A DNA stretch of 64,000 nucleotides from a virus, in IMG/VR virus record IMGVR_UViG_3300010885_020782, positions 62,001 to 126,000 of that record, one strand, 5' to 3'. Shown here piece after piece: positions 24,722 through 32,042 of this stretch; position 1 is the first letter of the stretch; each line of letters begins with the position of its first letter. The position numbers and the translations under genes are program-made. Under the pieces are notes generated by a model that searched no databases, had not been told where the DNA came from, and saw only the letters and a list, made by a program, of their open reading frames with translations.

Positions 24722-24751
24722 AAGAAAAAACCCCACCCGAAGGTGGGGCTT
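24722..24751 (-). terminator. Rho-independent terminator
   Basis: GCCCCACC-TTCG-GGTGGGG followed leftward by TTTTTTCTTTT. Confidence 0.85.
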
Positions 24752-24762
24752 CTCCTAATTGT

Positions 24763-24945
24763 TTATCTGTAACCCGCAGCGTGGAGAGCCTTGAAAATAT
24801 TGTTCACTCTTTCAACATTTATTTTCTCGTGCTCGTTCTCTTGCTTGTAGTTCATCATTTCAAACTCTTGAAGAACGCAATCAAGTTGTGCTATTTGGCG
24901 TGCGTCAAAAGTTACTGTAATGGTAGTGCCTGTTGCTATACCCAT
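24763..24945 (-). CDS. 60-residue helical protein
   Basis: MGIATGTTITVTFDARQIAQ is followed by helices ending NNIFKALHAAGYR. Unrecognised. Own promoter (TTGACT-18-TATTAT, 24973-25002) and terminator. Confidence 0.6.
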   Translation of the reverse strand: MGIATGTTITVTFDARQIAQLDCVLQEFEMMNYKQENEHEKINVERVNNIFKALHAAGYR

Positions 24946-25010
24946 TTGGTATCCCCCTTTCCCTGTAAGGCAATAATAACACTAGGTGCAACCCTAAGTC
25001 AAGTCCATTT

Positions 25011-25340
25011 TTATTCCGTGTCGTCCTCGAAATCCTCGCCATCAAGGTCGAAGAAGCCCTGTCCTATGAGAGTTTCAAAACCCTTGTTCGGGTCTGTTGG
25101 GTGAGAGTTCACCGCGTCAATAAACCTAAGACCGCAAGAACCCTCGAACCACTCTTTTAGAAGTTCTAACATCTGTTCGGGTGTTGCTTCCGCATTAGTA
25201 ATAAGTGGGTCATAACCATAACCGCGCATTACCTCTACCTGCTCATCGTCCATTAGCAAGTAAATCTTGTGGCAAGTATCGAACGCAATAGCCTTTGCGT
25301 CCTGCACTCTTTCTTCTACCAAACTGTAATCAACACTCAT
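25011..25340 (-). CDS. Acidic hypothetical protein
   Basis: The 109-residue helical protein has a strongly acidic C-terminus (FFDLDGEDFEDDTE). Unrecognised. Its ATG overlaps the stop of the upstream gene by four bases; it is the distal gene of a five-gene run from 25828. Confidence 0.6.
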   Translation of the reverse strand: MSVDYSLVEERVQDAKAIAFDTCHKIYLLMDDEQVEVMRGYGYDPLITNAEATPEQMLELLKEWFEGSCGLRFIDAVNSHPTDPNKGFETLIGQGFFDLDGEDFEDDTE

Positions 25341-25561
25341 TTCTTTTCCTTTCCAAACTCACAACGGCATTTGGTGTAATACTCACCGCAACTCTTGTGG
25401 CAAGCAAATTCATCTACAAGTCCCGACAACATCATTTCTTCAAAGTCCGAGAATTGTCCGACAATACCTTTCGGCACATATTCCTCTACAACATCTTCCT
25501 CGTCATAGATTTCTTGCTCCCGCATAATCCAAGCGTCTAACGCTCTTTTATCAAGGCTCAT
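25337..25561 (-). CDS. Hypothetical protein with C-terminal cysteines
   Basis: A 74-residue acidic protein ending FACHKSCGEYYTKCRCEFGK, which may bind zinc. It overlaps both neighbours by four bases (ATGA). Confidence 0.6.
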   Translation of the reverse strand: MSLDKRALDAWIMREQEIYDEEDVVEEYVPKGIVGQFSDFEEMMLSGLVDEFACHKSCGEYYTKCRCEFGKEKK

Positions 25562-25656
25562 TTTTTCTCCCCTTCTTCTTTTTCTAGTAGCCCCATAAGT
25601 TCCATTTCTTCAAAGTAATCTAATGCTTCATTAGGTTCATCTATAAAGAAAAGCAT
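25558..25656 (-). CDS. 32-residue acidic peptide
   Basis: MLFFIDEPNEALDYFEEMEL followed by LLEKEEGEKK. It overlaps the next gene by four bases and lies in the run 25767 to 25011. Supported by coupling rather than homology. Confidence 0.5.
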   Translation of the reverse strand: MLFFIDEPNEALDYFEEMELMGLLEKEEGEKK

Positions 25657-25659
25657 TAC

Positions 25660-25767
25660 TTACGCCTCGCAATCGTGTCCATAAGCCCACTCGTTAGCAT
25701 CGTTGCTATCTAGTAGGTCAAACACTCTTGAACACTCTACGCATTTTGCTTTAGTTGAAATCTTCAT
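25660..25767 (-). CDS. 35-residue CxxC protein
   Basis: MKISTKAKCVECSRVFDLLD then a late HDC; likely a minimal zinc-binding protein. AAAGGGGAAATG precedes the ATG. Promoter TTGACT-17-TATACT at 25803-25831 serves this run. Confidence 0.55.
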   Translation of the reverse strand: MKISTKAKCVECSRVFDLLDSNDANEWAYGHDCEA

Positions 25768-25827
25768 TTCATTTCCCCTTTTCATTTGGTCTTGCTAAGG
25801 CAAGTATAAGACCTGCCATAGCAAAAG

Positions 25828-26064
25828 TCAAGTATTCTTTTTATTCTTTTTTGACTCTTGAAACTTTTCTTCGCAAGAGTAGTTGTAGCAAACATTGTCC
25901 TTGTCGGTGTTATACATAGAAAGTTTCTTTTCGCAGATAACGCAGAAGCGAGTGTTTTTATTTATTTGCGTTGGTGTTCTACCCGGCCCCGCAATACCGC
26001 GACCCGCGTAATGAGTTGGGCGAATATAAACTCTGCCAAACTCGTCAAACTCTACTGAATCCAT
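25828..26064 (-). CDS. Hypothetical protein with two CxxC-type pairs
   Basis: A 78-residue protein with FCVICEKKLSMY and a following CYNYSCEEKF, likely a zinc finger, and a lysine-rich tail. It has an unusual structured leader (26088-26166). Confidence 0.6.
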   Translation of the reverse strand: MDSVEFDEFGRVYIRPTHYAGRGIAGPGRTPTQINKNTRFCVICEKKLSMYNTDKDNVCYNYSCEEKFQESKKNKKNT

Positions 26065-26087
26065 TTCTTCCCCTTTTCTTTATTAGG

Positions 26088-26166
26088 TTCAGTAGGGGAG
26101 TCGTATTGTTTCCGCCCCTTGCAAGTTATAGGCGTTCAGGTGACCAGCGACTTTCCCCCTACTGAA
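26088..26166 (-). ncRNA. Structured 5' leader closed by a 16-pair interrupted stem
   Basis: CCCCTACTGAA (26156-26166) pairs with TTCAGTAGGGG (26088-26098), and CGACT (26148-26152) with AGTCG (26099-26103). The promoter (TATACT 26174-26179, TTGACT 26196-26201) puts the start at about 26167, so the RNA 5' end itself closes the stem. Inside, CGCC and GGCG can pair around a loop. The arm near the gene ends about 15 nt before AAAGGGGAAG, so opening or closing could gate translation. Confidence 0.55.
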
Positions 26167-26279
26167 TACCCTAAGTATAACCAAAAGGGGAAGAAAGTCA
26201 AGTCCTCTAGGCACGACACGCCAAAGTTATTTGGAAGTTGCCCTCGCAGCGAACGCCGGCGAGCGCAAGTTTTTACTTT

Positions 26280-26855
26280 TTACTTCTCCCCGTAATACTG
26301 AACATTTATGTAAATCGGTGGGGCAGAGTTCGGGTCAAGTTTGGTGGCAATAGTTAGGGCTTGTCTAACCAAAGTCTTAGCCGTAGATAAAGTTCTTTTA
26401 CGGGTTTCCATAGTTCCAAGTAAAGAACCAAGTGCGTAGGAAGAACCTGTTCCGATAGCGTAGATACCGCTTTCATCTCTAGCCCAAGAGTAGTCGTTGC
26501 CTATCTCATAGATAGTCCCGTTGATTACGACCATCACATTACTGTCGTTATCGCTATCTTTGGAGTAAGAGTTTTCCTCAAAACATTTCTTCATTTCAGG
26601 GATAAAGGAAGCCGTCATAAATTTGTCTAACCTTAGACCATAGGTTGAGGGGCTAATGATGGGCGGTTTGAATATGTAGCAAAGAATATTTATGGCTCTA
26701 ACATCTCCAGCCACGCCAATGATGTAGTTCCCGTTCTTGAACATCTTGCCATTATCTTTTGGAAGTGAGTAAATCTTTTCGTTCTCCTCGGTTACCCGTG
26801 AGTCATATCCAACGACAGCCCAGTTCTCCCCTTGCACGCCAGCAATAGTCGTCAT
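26280..26855 (-). CDS. Proteasome-like (T1-family) Ntn hydrolase
   Basis: The 191-residue protein begins MTTIAGVQGENWAVVGYDSR. After Met removal Thr1 and an Asp at position 17 occupy the places of the proteasome beta-subunit nucleophile and Asp17; a lysine follows near position 36 (NGKMFKNGNYIIGVAGD), and GIYAIGTGSSYALGSLLG matches the family's GSG segment. HslV/proteasome subunits form rings and degrade proteins. The paralogue at 59703 shares all these features. The stop codon TAA lies inside a TTTTTAC repeat. The chamber partner and substrate are unknown. Confidence 0.75.
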   Translation of the reverse strand: MTTIAGVQGENWAVVGYDSRVTEENEKIYSLPKDNGKMFKNGNYIIGVAGDVRAINILCYIFKPPIISPSTYGLRLDKFMTASFIPEMKKCFEENSYSKDSDNDSNVMVVINGTIYEIGNDYSWARDESGIYAIGTGSSYALGSLLGTMETRKRTLSTAKTLVRQALTIATKLDPNSAPPIYINVQYYGEK

Positions 26856-26893
26856 CTTCTTCTCTCCCGTTACCCTTCAGTTTTTACTTTTTA

Positions 26894-27139
26894 CTACTTC
26901 CAGAAGCCGTCCCAGAGTTCTTCTCTAAGTTGTTCATACTTATCGCCGTGATGCCCGTTGTATTTCGCAGAAATATCTTCACCTCTAATGAGATAGTCTA
27001 GCGAAAGAACGGCGGTATAGTCAGTATCGCCAAACATAATAACAAGTTTAGCGTCCCCGTCAGAGGGGTCATCTACAATAGCAACAACGAAAGGCTCGCC
27101 AGAGCCGTTAGCGTGAAAGTCCTTAGCAATAATATCCAT
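26894..27139 (-). CDS. Hypothetical acidic protein
   Basis: An 81-residue protein (MDIIAKDFHANGSGEPFVVA...) with a beta-rich first half and an acidic helical end. Unrecognised. ATG 27139 is chosen; a TTG six bases upstream is possible. Its stop TAG abuts a TTTTTAC repeat. Confidence 0.55.
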   Translation of the reverse strand: MDIIAKDFHANGSGEPFVVAIVDDPSDGDAKLVIMFGDTDYTAVLSLDYLIRGEDISAKYNGHHGDKYEQLREELWDGFWK

Positions 27140-27179
27140 ACCCAAAAGGGTAGGGGTTTTTTATACAGGTGATTTGGAC

Positions 27180-27212
27180 AAAAAGAAACCCCTGCCGTTA
27201 GACAGGGGCTTC
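27180..27212 (-). terminator. Rho-independent terminator
   Basis: GCCCCTGTC...GGCAGGGG stem followed leftward by TTTCTTTTT. Confidence 0.8.
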
Positions 27213-27226
27213 CTAAGTGTTTGCCG

Positions 27227-27424
27227 TTAGGAAACGGACACCCATTTGTGAGCCGTGCGAAGAACATTAGCGTAGTCGCCAGCCATACTTTCATCAAGGA
27301 AGCGGTTGATTTCTTCCTGTGAAACGCTTGCTCGGCGCAGAGCCGTAGCCACTCGTCCCATAATCGCAACGGCGTTGCCGTCTTGACCTGATAGCGCAAC
27401 TTCTATGTGGTCGTATTTTGCCAT
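27227..27424 (-). CDS. Small conserved phage-type protein (AIMGRV...ALRRA)
   Basis: The 65-residue protein has the pattern IEVALSGQDGNAVAIMGRVA, ALRRASVSQEEINRFLDE and GDYANVLRTAHKWV. I know this pattern from many small phage and plasmid proteins of unknown function. Single-gene unit, promoter TTGACT (27472) and terminator. Confidence 0.65.
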   Translation of the reverse strand: MAKYDHIEVALSGQDGNAVAIMGRVATALRRASVSQEEINRFLDESMAGDYANVLRTAHKWVSVS

Positions 27425-27473
27425 TTGGTTTCCCCCTTTCTTTCCTCTAATTTTACTCGCTTGCTATCGTAAG

Positions 27474-27596
27474 TCAAGAACCGCACTCGGCGTGTCGCCT
27501 ACAATGAGTCCAGCAAGTTCCGCATACTCCGCAATGGTCTATCTGTGAGCCAACATCATAAGTTGTTTGGCAGTAGTCGCAAGAGCCAATGTCCAT
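27474..27596 (-). CDS. 40-residue zinc-binding protein
   Basis: MDIGSCDYCQTTYDVGSQ followed by CGVCGTCWTHC: seven cysteines/histidines suggest two zinc sites. ATG 27596 follows AAAGGGGAAACAA. Promoter TTGACT-16-TATACT (27625-27652). Confidence 0.55.
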   Translation of the reverse strand: MDIGSCDYCQTTYDVGSQIDHCGVCGTCWTHCRRHAECGS

Positions 27597-27665
27597 TTGT
27601 TTCCCCTTTTTGTTTGTAAGAGCAAGTATAGCAAAATAATTTAGAAAGTCAAGAATAGATACACA

Positions 27666-27757
27666 CCGACTTCCCACAAGACAGGGGAAGGGGAAGTCGG
27701 CGGAGCAGAGAAGGGTATGTCTGCTCTCATCTAGGCAAGGCAGAAAGGGGAACGCCT
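27666..27757 (-). other. Three-hairpin intergenic segment
   Basis: CCGACTTCC/GGAAGTCGG (27666-27700), GAGCAGA/TCTGCTC (27703-27726) and AGGC/GCCT (27733-27757) lie end to end in the gap between two leftward units. It may be the 3' end of the 28617-27817 transcript or a separate RNA. Confidence 0.45.
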
Positions 27758-27783
27758 CGCACTAGGTGGTTCTATTTTACACC

Positions 27784-27804
27784 GAAGTTTTTACTTTTTA
27801 CTTC
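27784..27804. repeat. TTTTTAC repeat enclosed in an inverted repeat
   Basis: CCGAAGT and ACTTCGG flank the repeat copy at 27787, so here the A/T-rich core is the loop of a seven-pair hairpin. Confidence 0.5.
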
Positions 27805-27816
27805 GGCAAACCGCGT

Positions 27817-28164
27817 TTAGATTTTATCCACAATGGCTATGGGGACAATGACCTCGGCAGAAATAGTTTCGCCATTACCCGACTTTCGGGCGAACCGCCC
27901 TGTGGGGTTATCCAGCATTACAGTAATCTTGCTTCGCCTAATGCCAACAATTTGTGCTGTTTCGCCGACAAGGTATTTAGTTCCGCAACGCTCGTTGATA
28001 CGAACCTTGTCGCCAACTAGGAAGTCAGAAAGTTTTAGCGAACCGCGCTTCTCCTCAATTCGTTTATCAACCGCTTGACGCAAGATTTGTAAGTGGCTAT
28101 CAAGTTCTCCACTCTCTATCTTGTCTGTAAGTGAAACAATAAAGTCTAAGTTAGTCGTCGTCAT
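27817..28164 (-). CDS. KOW/SH3-like hypothetical protein
   Basis: A 115-residue protein with a helical first half and a second half, FLVGDKVRINERCGTKYLVG then AQIVGIRRSKITVML, that reads like an SH3 or KOW-type barrel. It overlaps the next gene upstream. A perfect DnaA box lies in its last codons (27824-27832). Confidence 0.55.
   Translation of the reverse strand: MTTTNLDFIVSLTDKIESGELDSHLQILRQAVDKRIEEKRGSLKLSDFLVGDKVRINERCGTKYLVGETAQIVGIRRSKITVMLDNPTGRFARKSGNGETISAEVIVPIAIVDKI
27824..27832. promoter_or_regulatory. DnaA box inside a gene end
   Basis: TTATCCACA is an exact match; it overlaps the last codons of the KOW-like gene, so it may be fortuitous. Confidence 0.4.
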
Positions 28165-28387
28165 TTTCTATCTCCTCTCCATTTTCATCTACGACACCAA
28201 TGTCGTTAGATACTTTGGCAACATCAAACCCATAGTATTCTTCCATAAAGATAGAAGCGCAACGAATAGCGAAGTCGTTATCGCTCTCTCCTTCGTTTCG
28301 CAATTCATTATGAAGAACGATAGTGGTCATTAGCGTAAAGTAATCGCCAACGAACATTACTGTTCTTGAAAGATTTATCTCGTCCAT
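28151..28387 (-). CDS. Hypothetical acidic protein
   Basis: The 78-residue product (MDEINLSRTVMFVGDYFTLM...) is helical with an acidic tail (ENGEEIENDDD). Unrecognised; overlaps neighbours on both sides. Confidence 0.6.
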   Translation of the reverse strand: MDEINLSRTVMFVGDYFTLMTTIVLHNELRNEGESDNDFAIRCASIFMEEYYGFDVAKVSNDIGVVDENGEEIENDDD

Positions 28388-28617
28388 TAGTTATTTAGCC
28401 TACTTATGAACTCGCCAAACTTTTGGTCAAGGTCGTCAGAGGTTGAGCCATCAGGTAAGGTGAAAAACTTTTCACTACCTTGATAAGAGTATGTCCAAGT
28501 GCCTGTCTTCTCGTCCCAAATAGTTCCATCAGGAAACCGCACTTCTTCACTCTCAACATCAACCGACCAATGGTTTAGGTTGTCGTCATACTTCACTACG
28601 AAATGGTGTTCAGCCAT
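28387..28617 (-). CDS. Hypothetical beta-rich protein
   Basis: The 76-residue protein has repeated aromatic strands (HHFVVKYDDNLNHWSVDV; TWTYSYQGSEKFFTLPDG). Unrecognised. First gene of a three-gene unit whose promoter contains a palindrome. Confidence 0.6.
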   Translation of the reverse strand: MAEHHFVVKYDDNLNHWSVDVESEEVRFPDGTIWDEKTGTWTYSYQGSEKFFTLPDGSTSDDLDQKFGEFISRLNN

Positions 28618-28644
28618 TTTATTTCTCCCTTTCTTTCTTTGACT

Positions 28645-28674
28645 TATTATTCCACTACCCTAGTGGAAAGTCAA
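28645..28674 (-). promoter_or_regulatory. Promoter with palindromic spacer
   Basis: TTGACT (28669-28674) is followed by a perfect inverted repeat TTCCACTA-CCC-TAGTGGAA (28650-28668) that fills the spacer up to an AATAAT-type -10. A repressor bound there would block polymerase. Confidence 0.55.
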
Positions 28675-28677
28675 ATC

Positions 28678-29829
28678 CTATTTTGCTAGGACATAAACCT
28701 TGTCTTTCATAACCAAAGGTTTGTCGTCCGGCCCCTTTACATAAGGTGCTATCCAAATCCGCTTCTTAGTATTGTCCTTGTAAGGTTGCCATCTCCAATG
28801 ACCGCCGACTACCCATCTGTGCGACCAATCTATGAAGCGACCATCATCAGACTTTTCTCCACTCTTGTATTCTGTTTTGCGAAGTTGCACAACAACATAC
28901 TCGCTAGGAAGTTTTGCCTTCTCCATAGACTTTCTAATTCCGCGTTGAGGTGTTTTCTTTTCAGTAGATACAATAGTTTGCGACATCATCAAAAAGTATG
29001 CGTGCATAAATCGTGGAAAGTTATCCATACCAACGAAATCGTTTTGATAGTTCTCTTTCCAATAGTCCGCGTCTAACTCAAATTGTTCTTGTCGCTTTTT
29101 TCCGCCGACCTTTTCTCCGTGTCCAGCAGACTCAACGGAAGAGAGCAACCACTTACCAACATTTCTACGGAACTCCGCAACACTCTTTCCTGTTGCCTCT
29201 GCTGTTCTTTCTAGCATAGGCATAGAGTCGTCAGCCATTACATCAAAATTATTGAATAAGTAATAAACAATTTGTCTATCTTGCATTTCCCAAAGAACGG
29301 CGTGGATTATGTATTTGTTTCCTTCTATGTCGTTTGTTTCTACGCCCTTCTCAAAGTAAGCAAAGCCTCTAAGACTAGGGACAAGTTCTAAGTCAAAGGT
29401 ATCTGTTTCATCTAGTTGATTAGAAGCGAACGCAATTACATCTGTCATTTCGCCTTTTACTAAATAAACATCAGCCTCTTCAGTAATCGTAACCATTTCC
29501 TTGACCATAGTTTCGGCAAGGTCAATTTTTGTTTTACCTGTTCTCATAGTCCCTGTTAGAGATAGAGCCTTCTTCTCTGTATCAAAAGTAACCGCAGAAC
29601 CATACTGCGCTACATTGTTTAGGCAGAATAGTTTTTGTCCATAGAAGAACAACGCACCTTTTTTGCCAGCAAGTTCTGTTTTGTATTTAGCAAAAATATC
29701 CCTAACAATTTCATCTTCTTCATCTCTGCACTTTACAGATAGGACATTAGTTAGGACATAACCCGCATTACCTTTTAGGCGCAGGTTTAGGTCGTTGAGT
29801 AGCGTAAGCGTTTCATCAGGTCTAATCAT
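28678..29829 (-). CDS. Hypothetical protein with HRWVVGGHWRWQPY C-terminus
   Basis: The 383-residue protein is unrecognised over its first 300 residues. The C-terminus, HRWVVGGHWRWQPYKDNTKK then IWIAPYVKGPDDKPL, resembles a motif found at the end of uncharacterised actinobacterial plasmid and phage proteins. It is the longest gene between 17 and 33 kb and a single transcription unit with promoter TTGACT-17-TATACT at 29853-29881. Leader has AAAGGGGAAAC before the ATG. Confidence 0.6.
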   Translation of the reverse strand: MIRPDETLTLLNDLNLRLKGNAGYVLTNVLSVKCRDEEDEIVRDIFAKYKTELAGKKGALFFYGQKLFCLNNVAQYGSAVTFDTEKKALSLTGTMRTGKTKIDLAETMVKEMVTITEEADVYLVKGEMTDVIAFASNQLDETDTFDLELVPSLRGFAYFEKGVETNDIEGNKYIIHAVLWEMQDRQIVYYLFNNFDVMADDSMPMLERTAEATGKSVAEFRRNVGKWLLSSVESAGHGEKVGGKKRQEQFELDADYWKENYQNDFVGMDNFPRFMHAYFLMMSQTIVSTEKKTPQRGIRKSMEKAKLPSEYVVVQLRKTEYKSGEKSDDGRFIDWSHRWVVGGHWRWQPYKDNTKKRIWIAPYVKGPDDKPLVMKDKVYVLAK

Positions 29830-29883
29830 TTGTTTCCCCTTTTCATACCCTAAGTATAAAACTATCTTTCCCCAAAGTCAAGT

Positions 29884-30336
29884 CTATTCTTCGTCCCACT
29901 CTTCCGAGTCTTCGTCCGAGTTTTCTTCCTTAGACTTATAGACAACTTCCTCAACAGGCATAAAGTCCAATAAGTCTAAGTCCTGCGTCAAGTCAAGAAC
30001 TAGACACTCTTCGCACCTCTTGTAGTCAATAGACCTCTCAAAGTGGCGAAGTTCCTCTATGGAAACATCTAAACCACTCTCCATCTTGGCAAGAATAATT
30101 CTTGTCCGCAAAGCCCTATGCTCTAACATATTTTGAGCATAGACATAATCTTCGTGGCGAATAAGGTCAGAGTCTTTGATTTGCTTTTCCTGTGTCTTGC
30201 AAGTCGGCAACCAAAGTGTGTCTTTATCTATGATTAGTTCGTAACCATCATCAGAAGTTTTAGTTGAGATAGGTTCGTAACTATGTAGAACTTTGCTAGT
30301 TAGTGGGTTGTGCGTGTATTTTCTTTTGTTAGTCAT
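29884..30336 (-). CDS. Hypothetical acidic protein
   Basis: The 150-residue protein starts basic (MTNKRKYTHNPLTSKVLHSY) and ends very acidic (EENSDEDSEEWDEE). One CxxC (RCEEC). Unrecognised. Separated by a repeat-bearing gap from the unit to the right. Confidence 0.55.
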   Translation of the reverse strand: MTNKRKYTHNPLTSKVLHSYEPISTKTSDDGYELIIDKDTLWLPTCKTQEKQIKDSDLIRHEDYVYAQNMLEHRALRTRIILAKMESGLDVSIEELRHFERSIDYKRCEECLVLDLTQDLDLLDFMPVEEVVYKSKEENSDEDSEEWDEE

Positions 30337-30428
30337 AGTGCAACCTTATCAAATAGTTTTTGGTTTTGCAACTTATCTCTCCCCTGCGTGTCGTTTGTGT
30401 TTTTACTTTTTACTATCCCTGTTTTGTA

Positions 30429-30464
30429 AGAAACCCCCCACCCTTTCGGGTGAGGGGCTTCCTC
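30429..30464 (-). terminator. Rho-independent terminator
   Basis: GCCCCTCACCC/GGGTGGGG stem followed leftward by TTTCTTAC. Confidence 0.75.
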
Positions 30465-30468
30465 GCAA

Positions 30469-30855
30469 TTACTTGCCTGTCTTGAGAGCCTTGTAAGGGG
30501 CTGGAATTGTGAAGTCCTTGAGTAGGGCTTCAACTGTTGGGTGTGTCTTGAAAAGGTTTTCCTTATCAAGTTTTGTAGCGTTGATTGTTGCAACACGCAC
30601 AACAACATTACCTGCAACTGTTCCTGCTTCCGCAGTTCCTACCCACTCATCATTTACGAGTGTGTATCCGAGTAGTGCATAGAGTTCAGCCTTTAGAGCC
30701 TTCTCTGTATCTTGATTGGCTTTGATAGTGTCTTTCACGCTATCAAGTTTTACAAGCAGTTCGCTTGCATTAGTTGCGTCAAGCGCAACTTGCGTTGTAG
30801 TAACAGATGTAACAACCTTTGTTGTTACTTCTGTTTCAACTTTGGTTCTAGGCAT
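30469..30855 (-). CDS. Hypothetical protein, CRP-site unit
   Basis: A 128-residue protein with a threonine/valine-rich N-terminus (VETEVTTKVVTSVTTTQVAL), a coiled-coil-like middle and a helical end. No family recognised. Its TTGCTT promoter carries a perfect CRP-like site about 74 bp upstream, like the rightward units at 12.6-14.4 kb. Confidence 0.65.
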   Translation of the reverse strand: MPRTKVETEVTTKVVTSVTTTQVALDATNASELLVKLDSVKDTIKANQDTEKALKAELYALLGYTLVNDEWVGTAEAGTVAGNVVVRVATINATKLDKENLFKTHPTVEALLKDFTIPAPYKALKTGK

Positions 30856-30918
30856 AAGCCCAATTCCCTTCGTCGTTTTGTATTTTTACTTCATTAGGTA
30901 TCTGACCTAACAAAGAGA

Positions 30919-30947
30919 ACTTTACCCTTTTGCCAAGCGATAAGCAA
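30919..30947 (-). promoter_or_regulatory. TTGCTT-17-TAAAGT promoter
   Basis: Read leftward, TTGCTT (30942-30947) and TAAAGT (30919-30924) are 17 bp apart. Confidence 0.5.
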
Positions 30948-30978
30948 ATCCAAATGAGCGTGTCGCCAAAAAATCTTT

Positions 30979-30994
30979 TGTGATTTGGCTCACA
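30979..30994 (-). promoter_or_regulatory. Perfect CRP-like site, about -74
   Basis: TGTGA-TTTGGC-TCACA, centred about 74 bp upstream of the predicted start; it overlaps the stop of the gene at 30990. Confidence 0.6.
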
Positions 30995-31205
30995 CCTTTC
31001 CCCACGCTCGGGCTTCTGTGTATGGCTCTGCCACAAAGTCAGCCCCTTTGATTAGGTCATAAGGAAAGTCAGCCTTAGCCCTTGCTTCTCCAATGCGCTC
31101 GGCTTCGGCTTCGGTTTTGGCTTCTACTTCGTAATAAGCATTTGTTGCGGTTTCATCTTCAGAGAAGTATCCACGCACTATCCACTTTTTACTTTTTACT
31201 TTCAA
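30990..31205 (-). CDS. 71-residue protein with repeat-encoded start region
   Basis: TTG at 31205, preceded by GGAG and overlapping the previous stop, is the likely start. The first residues KVKSKK are encoded by the TTTTTAC repeat copy at 31185. The rest (WIVRGYFSEDETATNAYYEV) is a beta strand and helix pattern. An upstream in-frame GTG at 31271 is less likely because it lies inside the preceding gene. Confidence 0.5.
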   Translation of the reverse strand: MKVKSKKWIVRGYFSEDETATNAYYEVEAKTEAEAERIGEARAKADFPYDLIKGADFVAEPYTEARAWGKV

Positions 31206-31363
31206 TCCAGTTTCTCCACTTCTATCTCGGTTGAGCGTGAGAGGTCGTGTCCATACTCGTTCTCCAACCACTCTCTTGCTTGTGTTTCAGCACCCCGTTG
31301 CGTTTCGGAACTCACCTCTGTCCCGAAGTGGGAGATGAAGGTGGCTTTCCAGCGGTTAGTCAT
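31202..31363 (-). CDS. 53-residue hypothetical protein
   Basis: MTNRWKATFISHFGTEVSSE then an acidic helix. It overlaps the next gene upstream and the TTG start downstream. It looks distantly similar in layout to its downstream neighbour (strand, then AEA/ETQ-rich helix). Confidence 0.5.
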   Translation of the reverse strand: MTNRWKATFISHFGTEVSSETQRGAETQAREWLENEYGHDLSRSTEIEVEKLD

Positions 31364-31601
31364 TAGGGCTTGCCGTTTCTGCTAATACCTCGTTCGCTAA
31401 ATCTACGAAGTCTTCGGCAGCAGAACTTTGGAAATACCACTCGCCGTCTTCATACTTGTCGCAGACTTGCTCCCATTGTTCGTCCGTCAAGGTCAAGCCG
31501 TCTGCGTATCCTTCAACACACTCTTTGTCCCAGTATGCAACAAGCAACTCGGTTTCAGGTGCGTATGCCGTTAGTTGTTCTATTAGTTTTTTTACTTGCA
31601 T
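31356..31601 (-). CDS. Member of a small LTDEQW family
   Basis: The 81-residue acidic protein (MQVKKLIEQLTAYAPETELL...) contains LTLTDEQWEQVCDKYE. The same layout, a start helix, an AY-D/E strand and LTDE.W, recurs in the genes at 39361 and 40007. Its start is three bases from a TTTTTAC repeat. Function unknown. Confidence 0.6.
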   Translation of the reverse strand: MQVKKLIEQLTAYAPETELLVAYWDKECVEGYADGLTLTDEQWEQVCDKYEDGEWYFQSSAAEDFVDLANEVLAETASPND

Positions 31602-31626
31602 AGTTTTTACTTTTTACCTTTCTTGG

Positions 31627-31767
31627 TTATGCGCTCGCCAGTTGTCGGTTAGGTTCGTGCGGTAGTGGAACATCTCCACGCCAATCACAAACCGAGCCGT
31701 TGTATGTATCTATCCACATACCAAAATCTTGCTTTACTTCCCAGCCACACTTGCGACAGATATTCAC
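31627..31767 (-). CDS. 46-residue CxxC protein
   Basis: GTG 31767 overlaps the upstream stop (GTGA). MNICRKCGWEVKQDFGMWID and a later VCDW suggest a zinc site. Confidence 0.5.
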   Translation of the reverse strand: MNICRKCGWEVKQDFGMWIDTYNGSVCDWRGDVPLPHEPNRQLASA

Positions 31768-32003
31768 TCTTGCCACCCGCCCGTCATAACTTCCCAACAA
31801 CTTGGGTGCGTGCCTGTAATCATTTGCTCACGCAACGCCTTATCCATTTCAGGGTAAGCGTCTTGAATAGCACCGCCTAATTGGCGAATAAGAAATCCCT
31901 TCATAGGAACTTCAACTGTTCCACCCTTGCCACACATTGTGCAAGTAGGGGTTTCAACTATGTAAGTTGTTTCCTCTACTACCTTTCCGAACTCTGTTTC
32001 CAT
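31764..32003 (-). CDS. Hypothetical CxxC protein
   Basis: A 79-residue protein with a CTMCGKGG knuckle near residue 21 and a helical second half. Promoter TTGACT-17-TATTAT (32031-32059); AAAGGGAAACAA precedes the ATG. Confidence 0.6.
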   Translation of the reverse strand: METEFGKVVEETTYIVETPTCTMCGKGGTVEVPMKGFLIRQLGGAIQDAYPEMDKALREQMITGTHPSCWEVMTGGWQE

Positions 32004-32042
32004 TTGTTTCCCTTTCTAGTTGGTTGGCTAATAATAACAAAA

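Noticed and set aside
29024-29032. DnaA-like TTATCCATA
   Set aside because: One mismatch and inside a long gene; likely chance.
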